Shown piece after piece: positions 26,475-34,617 of a DNA stretch of 64,000 nt. A program made the translations under genes and the position numbers. Within the stretch, counting starts at the first letter, position 1; each line of letters starts with the position of its first letter. The DNA lies in the NCBI GenBank assembly GCA_017439675.1, contig JAFSIQ010000044.1, positions 117,715-181,714 of the forward strand, read 5' to 3'. The stretch is from Lachnospiraceae bacterium (GTDB lineage: Bacteria > Bacillota > Clostridia > Lachnospirales > Lachnospiraceae). The notes beneath the pieces were generated by a model. It did no database searches and had not been told where the DNA came from. It saw only the letters and a list, made by a program, of their open reading frames with translations.

Positions 26475-26517
26475 AAGTAAGCTATTTTACAGTGTAATTT
26501 AGCTTACTTATTTTATT
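26472..26517 (+). terminator. perfect 13-bp hairpin before scpA
   Basis: AATAAGTAAGCTA (26472-26484) and TAGCTTACTTATT (26500-26512) are perfect inverted repeats, followed by TTATT. It probably terminates spoIVA, but overlaps the scpA -10 box and start site. Confidence 0.6.
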
Positions 26518-26529
26518 GGAGAAATGTAC

Positions 26530-27366
26530 ATGGGAATCGCTTATAAGTTACAGGTCTTTGAAGGTCCGTTAGACCTGTTGTTGCATTTAATTGAAAAGAA
26601 TAAGGTTGATATTTATGATATTCCAATTGTTACTATAACAGAGCAGTATTTGGAGTATGTGGAGCAGATGCAGGAGCAGGATATGGACATCATGAGTGAG
26701 TTTCTGGTGATGGCAGGTACGCTTTTGCAGATTAAGTCCAAGATGCTTCTACCTAAGGAAGAAGTGGAAGAAGAGGAAGAGGATGATCCAAGAGCAGAGC
26801 TTGTGCGCCGTTTGTTGGAGTACAAGATGTACAAATATGCAGCATTGGAGCTTAAGGATATGGAGTTAGATGCATCCCATAATCTCTACAAGAAACCAAC
26901 AATTCCGAAAGAGGTTGCATCTTATCGGGAAGAGATTGACCCCGCGACCTTGGTAGATGGCATGACTCTTAATATGTTGAATGACATTTTTAAGTCTATT
27001 ATGCGGAAACAGGTTGACAAGATAGACCCGATTCGTTCGAAGTTTGGAACCATTGAAAAGGAAGAAATCAATATCGAAGACCGCATGGTTCAGATTCGAG
27101 AAGAGGTAAGAGGTCTTAAAGGAATTAACTTTAGAACTCTATTGGAGTCTCAACCTACTAGAATGAATATCATTATCACATTTATGTCGATATTGGAATT
27201 GATGAAGGTGGGAGCGATTACCATTCGACAAGAAGAGACCTTTGGCGAAATTGTAATTGATTCATTAGATGAGTTAGAACCAGCAGGCTCCAAAGAAGAG
27301 AATTCTAATGAGGAAGATAAATCGGAGAAAGAAGATACATTTAAGAAGGATAATATGGGAGAATAG
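26530..27366 (+). CDS. scpA: segregation and condensation protein A
   Basis: ScpA is the kleisin subunit that bridges SMC heads and recruits ScpB, helping to compact and separate chromosomes. The 278-residue protein starts with the family hallmark YKLQVFEGPLDLLLHLIEK, then an acidic stretch (EEVEEEEEDDPRAELVRRLLEYKMYK) and a C-terminal winged-helix region. Two ATGs lie 6 bp apart. GGAG is two bases from the first and 8 from the second (26530), so I use the second. The scpB start follows after 4 bp. A charged tail (SNEEDKSEKEDTFKKD) is an extra beyond the core. Confidence 0.95.
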   Translation: MGIAYKLQVFEGPLDLLLHLIEKNKVDIYDIPIVTITEQYLEYVEQMQEQDMDIMSEFLVMAGTLLQIKSKMLLPKEEVEEEEEDDPRAELVRRLLEYKMYKYAALELKDMELDASHNLYKKPTIPKEVASYREEIDPATLVDGMTLNMLNDIFKSIMRKQVDKIDPIRSKFGTIEKEEINIEDRMVQIREEVRGLKGINFRTLLESQPTRMNIIITFMSILELMKVGAITIRQEETFGEIVIDSLDELEPAGSKEENSNEEDKSEKEDTFKKDNMGE

Positions 27367-27370
27367 AAGT

Positions 27371-27955
27371 ATGGAACAGGATATCAATGTAATAGAAGGT
27401 AGAATTGAAGCGATTCTGTTTTCCGTAGGAGAAGCAGTTGACCGTGAACGGATTGCACAGGCGTTAGAATTAGACGTAGATACGGTTGTAAAGATTGTAC
27501 ATAACATGATGGACAAGTATGACAGTGCAGATAGAGGTATACGCATTATTGAGATTGAAGATTCCTTTCAAATGTGTACGAAGGCGGATTATTATGACAC
27601 CTTGATTAAGGTTGTCAATATTCCAAAGAAGCATGTGCTGACAGATGTGTTATTGGAGACGTTATCTATTGTTGCTTACAAGCAACCAATTACCAGACAG
27701 GAAATCGAGGCAATCAGAGGAGTTTCCTGCGTGCATGCAGTGAACAAGCTAGTAGAATACAATTTGATTCATGAGGTCGGAAGATTAGATGCTATTGGTC
27801 GTCCAATTTTGTTTGGAACCACAGACGATTTTCTTCGTAGCTTTGGTGTACAATCCACTGATGAATTGCCAATTATTACACCGGATAAGATTGAAGATTT
27901 CAAGCAACAGGCTATGGAAGAAGCGCAGCTCACCTTTGCTCCGGTAAAGGATTGA
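27371..27955 (+). CDS. scpB: segregation and condensation protein B
   Basis: ScpB forms winged-helix dimers that bind ScpA in the SMC complex. The 194 residues include IEGRIEAILFSVGEAV at the start and the second winged helix VLLETLSIVAYKQPITRQEIEAIRGV, both characteristic. An earlier ATG at 27308 is inside scpA and has no site, so the start is 27371, 4 bp after scpA ends. The pair is normally encoded with the SMC complex genes elsewhere and is a single transcription unit here. Confidence 0.96.
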   Translation: MEQDINVIEGRIEAILFSVGEAVDRERIAQALELDVDTVVKIVHNMMDKYDSADRGIRIIEIEDSFQMCTKADYYDTLIKVVNIPKKHVLTDVLLETLSIVAYKQPITRQEIEAIRGVSCVHAVNKLVEYNLIHEVGRLDAIGRPILFGTTDDFLRSFGVQSTDELPIITPDKIEDFKQQAMEEAQLTFAPVKD

Positions 27956-28050
27956 TGGTTATATACGGATACTATAAAAGAATTAATTTTGAATAATATT
28001 TAAAATGACAGTTTCATATACTTGTATCAACGAGATGCAAGTGTGGAAAT

Positions 28051-29358
28051 ATGTCATTTTTTAATTGGAAAGATAATAAAGGCAAAAACAAGAAAAGAGA
28101 AGGAACACAATATGACTGGGATACATTGTTAATATGGGGATTTGCAGCTTGTCTAGCAATATGTTGTCTCTTATTTAAGCAATATGATAATATAAATGAT
28201 AGTAGACAGCAAATAGCAATCCATCATTTTGATTATTCGGAGGAGAGAGTTGAGACAGTTGATGGAGAGATAGAAGAGGATAATGCCCCAGCGAATTTGT
28301 ATGCCAAGTATGCACTTTTGATGGATGCAAGCAATCGAAGAGTTCTCTTTGAAAAATCAGGATATGAAAAAGTTCCTATGGCGAGTACCACAAAGATTAT
28401 GACTTTACTTGTAACCCTGGAAAATGCAAATTTACAGGATAAAGTAACGGTTTCGGAATATGCGGCTTCTATGCCGGATGTACAATTAAATATACGGGAG
28501 GGTGAACAGTATGTCTTGTCAGATTTGTTATATTCTTTAATGCTAGAGTCTCATAATGACACAGCGGTTGCTATAGCAGAACATGTGGGAGGAAGTGTAG
28601 AGGGATTTGCAGAAATGATGAATCAAAAAGCGAAAGAACTAGGAGCTTATAATACTAATTTCGTTACACCTAATGGCTTGGATGCACCGGAGCACTATAC
28701 AACGGCTTACGATTTGGCTTTGATTGCAAGTTATGCAATACAAAATGAAGCATTTTTACAATACACACAAGCAGCATCTCATAGCTTTCAGGAGATATCC
28801 ACAGGTAGAAGCTTTACGGTAAATAATAAGAATAAATTCTTGAGTTCCTATGATGGTGCCATCGGTATTAAAACGGGTTTTACCAATGATGCAGGCTATT
28901 GCTTTGTAGGAGCAGTTCGACAGCAGGAAAAAACCTTTGTCAGTGTTGTGCTTGCTTGTGGATGGCCACCAAATAAAAATTATAAGTGGAAGGATACTAC
29001 AAAGCTGATGGATTACGGAGTAAACGAATTTGAAATGAAGGAAATTATTACGAAAGGCACCGCATTCCAACAAATTCCGGTGGACAATGCAATCGAGGGA
29101 AATACCATTACACCACAGGTTACAGAATCGGTTTCTTTATTGGTGGGAAAAGAGGATATTTCCTATGACGTTAAATTACCAAAACTGCTATCTGCTCCTG
29201 TGGAAGAGGGAGAAACGGTAGGAGAGGTTGTCATTTATATCGGTGATGAAATATATAAGGTGTTGCCTTTGCATTCCGTGGAGGAACGAAATGAGATTAC
29301 ATACCAATATATTTTAGAAAATATATTAAGAGATTATTTCTTTATCTTCCAAGGTTGA
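28051..29358 (+). CDS. D-alanyl-D-alanine carboxypeptidase, N-terminally anchored
   Basis: A serine-type D-Ala-D-Ala carboxypeptidase (peptidase S11) that trims pentapeptide side chains in peptidoglycan. The catalytic motifs are clear: ASTTK (SxxK) near residue 112, SHN (SxN) near residue 169 and KTGFT (KTG) near residue 274. The N-terminus has a hydrophobic segment at about 28-44 after a basic start, without a typical cleavage site, so it is likely anchored in the membrane. A C-terminal PBP5-like domain follows. A second DacF-like protein lies at 37300. Genes scpA-scpB-dac follow each other in Bacillus as well, where dacB is nearby. A weak site precedes the ATG. Confidence 0.93.
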   Translation: MSFFNWKDNKGKNKKREGTQYDWDTLLIWGFAACLAICCLLFKQYDNINDSRQQIAIHHFDYSEERVETVDGEIEEDNAPANLYAKYALLMDASNRRVLFEKSGYEKVPMASTTKIMTLLVTLENANLQDKVTVSEYAASMPDVQLNIREGEQYVLSDLLYSLMLESHNDTAVAIAEHVGGSVEGFAEMMNQKAKELGAYNTNFVTPNGLDAPEHYTTAYDLALIASYAIQNEAFLQYTQAASHSFQEISTGRSFTVNNKNKFLSSYDGAIGIKTGFTNDAGYCFVGAVRQQEKTFVSVVLACGWPPNKNYKWKDTTKLMDYGVNEFEMKEIITKGTAFQQIPVDNAIEGNTITPQVTESVSLLVGKEDISYDVKLPKLLSAPVEEGETVGEVVIYIGDEIYKVLPLHSVEERNEITYQYILENILRDYFFIFQG

Positions 29359-29383
29359 CTTTTTTGCTTCAACGTGCTAAACT
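29355..29383 (+). promoter_or_regulatory. probable promoter of the DAHP synthase gene
   Basis: TTGACT at 29355-29360, a 17-bp spacer and TAAACT at 29378-29383 with an extended TGC before it. The -35 overlaps the stop codon of the upstream carboxypeptidase gene. Confidence 0.5.
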
Positions 29384-29440
29384 GTCAAACAGAGTCATTA
29401 TGACGGACATTTATATTAAGACACGAAGGAGAGTTTGAAG

Positions 29441-30472
29441 ATGGGTTTACATTACATTTCACAGGTTCCATCGGCAGAAGAGATTAAAGAATTATTTCCG
29501 ATGAGTCCAGAGCTTACTAAGATTAAAGAAGAAAGAGATGCAGAGATTGCAAAAGTCTTTAAGAGCGAATCGGATAAATTTATTGCGATTATTGGTCCAT
29601 GCTCCGCAGATAACGAAGATGCGGTATTAGATTATATCAGTCGTCTTGCAAAGGTGCAGGAGAAGATAAAGGATAAGATTATTATCATCCCTAGAATTTA
29701 TACGAATAAACCGAGAACCAACGGTTCTGGTTACAAGGGAATGTTGCATCAGCCAAATCCGGAGGAGAAGCCAAACTTCATTGAAGGATTAAAGGCAATT
29801 CGTAAAATGCACATTGATTCCATTGCAGAGACAGGTTTGACAGCAGCAGATGAGATGCTTTATTCCGATAACTGGCCATACATGTCAGATATTTTATCCT
29901 ATGTAGCGGTTGGTGCCCGTTCAGTTGAGAACCAGTCTCATAGATTGACGGCATCTGGTATTGATGTACCGGTAGGTATGAAGAATCCTACATCTGGTGA
30001 TTACTCTGTTATGATGAATTCTTGTATTGCTGGTCAGTCAAAGCATACATTTATGACTGCCGGATGGGAAGTAAAGTCGGATGGTAATCCACTTACACAC
30101 TGTATTTTGAGAGGTTCCTTGAACCGTCACGGTGTTTCAATGCCTAATTATCATTATGAGGATTTGATTTTGTTATACGAGGCTTATCAGAAGTTTGATA
30201 CCCTTAAGAATCCGGCGGTGATTGTGGATGCAAACCATAACAATTCCGGTAAGAAATGGGATCAGCAGCCACGTATCGTAAAAGAAATTCTTCACAGCAT
30301 GCGTCACAGTGATGAAGTTAAGAGCATTGTGAAGGGTGTTATGATTGAATCCTACATTGAAGACGGTAATCAGGCAATCGGTGCAGGATGCTATGGTAAG
30401 TCCATCACAGACCCATGTCTCGGATGGGAAAAGTCAGAGAAATTATTGCTTGAGATGGCAGAGTTGTTATAA
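29441..30472 (+). CDS. 3-deoxy-7-phosphoheptulonate synthase (class I, AroG-like)
   Basis: This enzyme joins phosphoenolpyruvate and erythrose 4-phosphate, the entry step of aromatic amino acid synthesis. The 343 residues fit the AroG/F/H-like class I family: IGPCSADNEDAV, PRIYTNKPRTNGSGYKGM, GARSVENQSHR, CILRGSLNRHGV and DANHNNSGKKWDQQ for metal and substrate binding. An earlier TTG at 29435 is possible, but GAAGGAGAG sits 10 bp before the ATG at 29441. Which amino acid inhibits it cannot be seen. No other aromatic genes are nearby. Confidence 0.95.
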   Translation: MGLHYISQVPSAEEIKELFPMSPELTKIKEERDAEIAKVFKSESDKFIAIIGPCSADNEDAVLDYISRLAKVQEKIKDKIIIIPRIYTNKPRTNGSGYKGMLHQPNPEEKPNFIEGLKAIRKMHIDSIAETGLTAADEMLYSDNWPYMSDILSYVAVGARSVENQSHRLTASGIDVPVGMKNPTSGDYSVMMNSCIAGQSKHTFMTAGWEVKSDGNPLTHCILRGSLNRHGVSMPNYHYEDLILLYEAYQKFDTLKNPAVIVDANHNNSGKKWDQQPRIVKEILHSMRHSDEVKSIVKGVMIESYIEDGNQAIGAGCYGKSITDPCLGWEKSEKLLLEMAELL

Positions 30473-30587
30473 TGAGTCAAATTTTGCTTGCGAGTTTGAA
30501 GTTTCAGAAATTCTTTTGTTGTCTCGTCAACTAATTCGTAGTAAACTGAATATGCTATTAAATTTATACAAATGAGGGAGAGAGAAT

Positions 30588-31355
30588 ATGGAAAGATTAA
30601 AAATAGCTTTGCTCTTAGGTGGTGTTGTTTTTATGTTCTTAGGAATCCGAGATATGTATTATGAAAGTCAGACACCATCAGATTTTAATAATATGGTTGA
30701 AGCTGACTTTGAAAAGGGTATGATTGTTGAAGGTGACTTATATGCGAATCTTGGTTGTTTTGAGGAAAACTACAGAACAAAGTATGGTGTGAAACAAGGA
30801 AATTCTCAGTATAATTATATGATTCCAGTTGGTGAAACTCAATACATGGGGCTACTGAATAATACAGTGGATTTAGAGACAGCATTGAATCAACAAGCTG
30901 ATGAAACATTTTCTCTTATGTTAGGAGAAACTACAGATGACCCTGCACCGGTTCATTTTAAGGGACGTGTGGTGAAGATGACAGATGAGACAAAAGGGTA
31001 TTTAAGAGATTATATGTTAGAGCTTGGTTTTACGACGGAAGAAGTGGATGACTACATTTTGCCATACTATATTAAGTGTGAAATATATGGTGGTGGTGTG
31101 TGGATGGCACTGATTGGATTGGTATTTTTTGTGATAGGTGTTTTATCCTATGTAATTCCTTACATGAGTGCACGAAAGAAACAAGATGTTATAGTTGCGA
31201 ATAGCAACACGAGCAGTTCGTATAATAACACAACAGAAGAAAGTTTTCGGAATGCATTTGATGAGATGGATACTATTTCCTCTACAACATCAACAGCAGG
31301 TTTGGGAGCTGGATTGGTGGATGATGCACCAAAGTCTGGTTTGAGTTTGAAATAA
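30588..31355 (+). CDS. membrane protein of unknown function, 255 aa
   Basis: I do not recognise the family with confidence. It starts MERLKIALLLGGVVFMFLG, an N-terminal hydrophobic helix (about 3-20), continues with an exposed, mainly acidic domain (about 25-165) and has a second membrane helix (WMALIGLVFFVIGVLSYVIP, about 172-192). A polar, Ser/Thr-rich tail (SNTSSSYNNTTEESFRNAF) then follows. An SD of GGGAGAG precedes the ATG, 115 bp after the DAHP synthase gene. Extracytoplasmic placement of the middle domain is a guess. A strong terminator follows. Confidence 0.75.
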   Translation: MERLKIALLLGGVVFMFLGIRDMYYESQTPSDFNNMVEADFEKGMIVEGDLYANLGCFEENYRTKYGVKQGNSQYNYMIPVGETQYMGLLNNTVDLETALNQQADETFSLMLGETTDDPAPVHFKGRVVKMTDETKGYLRDYMLELGFTTEEVDDYILPYYIKCEIYGGGVWMALIGLVFFVIGVLSYVIPYMSARKKQDVIVANSNTSSSYNNTTEESFRNAFDEMDTISSTTSTAGLGAGLVDDAPKSGLSLK

Positions 31356-31360
31356 AAGTA

Positions 31361-31436
31361 AACAGCAATTGTCATTATACACATCATCACAGAGAATCAG
31401 TGATAGGTGCACAAGCGGTGACAATTGCTGTTTTTT
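31361..31436 (+). terminator. intrinsic terminator before the HSP90-like operon
   Basis: AACAGCAATTGTCA (31361-31374) pairs perfectly with TGACAATTGCTGTT (31419-31432) across a 44-nt apical region, followed by TTTT. It insulates the following two-gene unit. Confidence 0.82.
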
Positions 31437-31506
31437 GGCTAGAAGAGGTTATAATAAGGACGAAACCGAGAAAAACATATTAGATTATTTTCTAAATATA
31501 GAATTC

Positions 31507-31535
31507 TTGTTTTAACGTTAAAATTATAGTAATAT
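31507..31535 (+). promoter_or_regulatory. promoter of the HSP90-like operon
   Basis: TTGTTT at 31507-31512, a 17-bp spacer and TAATAT at 31530-31535. Not a strong match, but spacing is ideal and it lies directly in front of a palindromic site. Confidence 0.5.
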
Positions 31536-31544
31536 TTATATTGA

Positions 31545-31571
31545 ATAGATAATTTATCTATACTTATCTAT
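31545..31571 (+). promoter_or_regulatory. palindrome with extra half-site, candidate operator
   Basis: ATAGATAA (31545-31552), one base, then TTATCTAT (31554-31561) form a perfect 17-bp palindrome; a third half TTATCTAT follows at 31564-31571. The site covers the likely transcription start of the HSP90-like operon, a usual place for a repressor. The regulator is not in the window. Confidence 0.5.
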
Positions 31572-31631
31572 ACCAATGTAATCGAAAGGAGAAATGTGCG
31601 TTAATTTTTATGTGCAGCATGAGATTGAATT

Positions 31632-33413
31632 ATGGAAGAATTTAGATTTAAAGTAAATTTAGGAGGTATGATTGAGATATTGTCAGACCACTTATACAGT
31701 AGTCCAGATGTATATATCCGAGAATTGTTACAAAATGGTGTAGATGCTATTGTTGGAAGAGAAAAAGTAGATGAAGAATATAAACAGAAGCAGCAAGGAA
31801 AATTATCACTCAAACTGGATGAGCAAAAAAGCCTTTCTTTTCGAGATAATGGTGTGGGATTAACCAAGGAGGAAATACATCGCTTTCTGGCGATTATTGG
31901 TGAATCTTCGAAACGAGATATAGAAAGCGGAAAAATATTATCTGATTATATTGGACGGTTTGGGATTGGGATGTTGTCTTGTTTTATGGTTGCTGACAAT
32001 ATATGTATTCGTACACGTTCTGTTTCAAGTAATGTTAGCTATGAGTGGATAGGTAAACCAGATGGTACCTATACGTTAGTAGAACTACAACAAGAAATTC
32101 CTGTTGGAACAGAAATTTATCTTGAAGCGAAAAATGGATGTGAAGAATATTTTAAGAAAGATAAAGTGGAAGAATTGTTGATGCATTATGGGTTTATTTT
32201 ACCATATCCTATTTTATTAGATGATGGTGTTGATAAAAAAAGAGCGAATCCAACAAATCTTCCGTGGGAAGGAAATTCTATTAATAAACAAGAGTTGTTG
32301 ATGTTTGGACAGATTATGTTTCAAACACAATTTATGGATTGTATTGTTCTTCACTCAGAAGAGGGTCAATTGGACGGTGTTGCATATATTTTGCCATATT
32401 CAGTACAACCATCTACCAAGCAAAACCATTTGATTTATTTGAAAAATATGCTGCTAACCGAAAAAGGTCAAAATATATTACCTGATTGGGCGGTGTTTAC
32501 AAAATGTATTATTAATGCTAGGGAACTGCGACCAACAGCTTCGCGAGAAAGCTTTTATGAAGATGAAACACTCGAATTGGCGAGAAATGAAATTGGGAAA
32601 TGTATTGCAGATTACCTGAAAGAATTAGCTCAACATGATAAAATAACATTTCAACAATTTTTGGATGTGCATAGCTTAGTTGTAAAAAGCATAGCAATAG
32701 AGGATGATGAGTTATATCAAATCTTTATTGAGTATTTAGAATTTGTTACAACACGTGGAGTAATGACAGGACGAGATTTATGTTATTCAAACGAACCGTT
32801 ATTGTATTGTGGTATGGATGAATATCGTCAACTATCACAAATGTTTTTCGCACAAGGTAAGCTATTGATTAATGCAGGGTATGTATATTCGAGAGATTTA
32901 TTGTTAAAAATGCAGGATTTATTTGATGTAGAAGTTTTACCTGTCGACTTTTCGGAAGTAGAGGATTTACTAAAGGATGTTAGTCTTGAGGAAGCAGAAG
33001 ATGCGGTTGATTTATTAGAGGTAGCAGAAACGATATTAAAACCGTTTGCTTGTGATGTGGAAATCAAACAATATATTCCTGCCAATCTTCCTGCGTTTTT
33101 TTATCAAAATGAAGATGCAAAATTATTAAATGAAATTAAACGTGTTCAAGAAAAAGGGGATAATTTATTTTGGAATCTGTTAAATAATTTTGCTGACGAA
33201 ATTGAAGAAAAAGCGGATGCAGTATTATATTTTAATATGCGTAATCCTATTGTGAAAAAAATGATTACTACAGATAATCGAAAAATGCTAGAAGACATTA
33301 TTATCATTTTATATGTTCAAACTCTTTTGATAGGAGGCTTTCCTCTTCGTAATAATGAGTTAGGGATGATGAATGATAGGTTATTATCAATTATGGAACG
33401 AAATTTATTGTAG
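31632..33413 (+). CDS. divergent HSP90-family ATPase (HtpG-like)
   Basis: A 593-residue HSP90-family protein. The GHKL ATPase is recognisable: IRELLQNGVDAI (N-box with Glu and Asn, near residue 28), FRDNGVGLTKEEI (G1, near residue 72), YIGRFGIGMLSCFMVAD (near residue 107) and GTEIYLEAK. A middle domain includes the RELRPTASRESF segment with the catalytic arginine region (near residue 301). It is only distantly like HtpG and its C-terminal third is poorly conserved. It may be a specialised chaperone and not the housekeeping HtpG. An AAGGAG about 37 bp before the ATG leaves the start uncertain. It is paired with the helical gene 33470 behind one promoter. Confidence 0.85.
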   Translation: MEEFRFKVNLGGMIEILSDHLYSSPDVYIRELLQNGVDAIVGREKVDEEYKQKQQGKLSLKLDEQKSLSFRDNGVGLTKEEIHRFLAIIGESSKRDIESGKILSDYIGRFGIGMLSCFMVADNICIRTRSVSSNVSYEWIGKPDGTYTLVELQQEIPVGTEIYLEAKNGCEEYFKKDKVEELLMHYGFILPYPILLDDGVDKKRANPTNLPWEGNSINKQELLMFGQIMFQTQFMDCIVLHSEEGQLDGVAYILPYSVQPSTKQNHLIYLKNMLLTEKGQNILPDWAVFTKCIINARELRPTASRESFYEDETLELARNEIGKCIADYLKELAQHDKITFQQFLDVHSLVVKSIAIEDDELYQIFIEYLEFVTTRGVMTGRDLCYSNEPLLYCGMDEYRQLSQMFFAQGKLLINAGYVYSRDLLLKMQDLFDVEVLPVDFSEVEDLLKDVSLEEAEDAVDLLEVAETILKPFACDVEIKQYIPANLPAFFYQNEDAKLLNEIKRVQEKGDNLFWNLLNNFADEIEEKADAVLYFNMRNPIVKKMITTDNRKMLEDIIIILYVQTLLIGGFPLRNNELGMMNDRLLSIMERNLL

Positions 33414-33469
33414 ATTATATTGATTGAATGTTAACATTTCGATGTAATCGAAGAAGGTGGAGGTACTAT

Positions 33470-34561
33470 ATGGGAAGTGATACAATAAATGAAATCTGGC
33501 GAGAAAGTTATTATGTCCAACCGGGAATAGAAAGAATGAAAATATACAAGCGAGGTTGGGAAGAAGCAGATAAATGCAAGGATTATAATAATCAAATTGA
33601 ATTTCGCATAGAGTATATGCAAGATGCATGTTTCTATGATGACGTAATGGAAATCTATATCGTAATGCCGGAATTATTAAAGCTACATGATGAATATATG
33701 GCGGAATATGGAGAAAATCCATATACAGGTAGTGTCATGTGGAACTACAAATGGATTTTGGGAAATGCAATGGATTTTTACCAGATAACAGAAGAACAGT
33801 TTGAAGCGTTTACAGCAGATTTTAAGAATCGATGCTTACAATATGGTTTTTCGCTAAGAACATATTATGAGTACTGTTTTATGTTTTATAAATTTTCAAA
33901 TTGGGAAAAGGCGGATTATTCATACAAAATGTTTATGAAATGTAATCGAGATAGGTTAAGTGATTGTATTGCATGTGAAAGAGATGTGGAAATAGATTAT
34001 CTATTAGCGGTAGGTGATATTGAGAAAGCATTGCTTCGTGCAAAACCATTACTTAATCGAAACATGACATGTGCAGAAGTACCAGAAATTACTTATGGTA
34101 AATTTTTAAGATATTACAATTTTCAAATTGCAGATGGGAATAATGAAGTCATTGAAATAGCAAATGAATATAGTGATAAAATTAGAAATTCTATTACTAG
34201 AAAGAAAATAGCACAAGAATATCAAGGAGATGTTCTCCTCAATTATAGTTTGACAAACCCGACCAAAGGATTAACATACTACAAAAGAAATTGGGGATTT
34301 TTTGAGAAAAATCGTAATCCAGTACAGAAATTTTACTTTGCAGTAGGAGTTATAAGATTGTTTAAAAATATGAATGATAAATCGATTTATAAGATGAAAT
34401 TACCTTCAAACCACCCATTGTATCAGGAAGGAAATGAATATGAAATATCCACTGTACAGAAATATTATGACAATTATGCGATTGATATGGCTAAAAAGTT
34501 AGATTATAGAAATAAAAATACATATTATATGGATGTTTACAAAAGATATGTAGAAGTGTAA
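33470..34561 (+). CDS. alpha-helical, TPR-like protein partner of the HSP90-like gene
   Basis: A 363-residue protein of unknown family. It is mainly helical, with repeated aromatic-rich helix pairs, for example NWEKADYSYKMFMKCN, DIEKALLRAKPLLNRN and SLRTYYEYCFMFYKF (about 130-220), suggesting tetratricopeptide-like repeats. There is no signal peptide, membrane segment or catalytic motif that I can identify. The GTGGAGG site fixes the ATG at 33470, although the frame opens at 33428. It follows the HSP90-like gene by 56 bp, probably on one transcript. A co-chaperone or client-adaptor role is inferred from TPR similarity and proximity. Confidence 0.7.
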   Translation: MGSDTINEIWRESYYVQPGIERMKIYKRGWEEADKCKDYNNQIEFRIEYMQDACFYDDVMEIYIVMPELLKLHDEYMAEYGENPYTGSVMWNYKWILGNAMDFYQITEEQFEAFTADFKNRCLQYGFSLRTYYEYCFMFYKFSNWEKADYSYKMFMKCNRDRLSDCIACERDVEIDYLLAVGDIEKALLRAKPLLNRNMTCAEVPEITYGKFLRYYNFQIADGNNEVIEIANEYSDKIRNSITRKKIAQEYQGDVLLNYSLTNPTKGLTYYKRNWGFFEKNRNPVQKFYFAVGVIRLFKNMNDKSIYKMKLPSNHPLYQEGNEYEISTVQKYYDNYAIDMAKKLDYRNKNTYYMDVYKRYVEV

Positions 34562-34617
34562 TAGTTGTTTTGTTTACACAATTTTTATTGTAATTTACTT
34601 TGTGGGAGGTGCTATAT

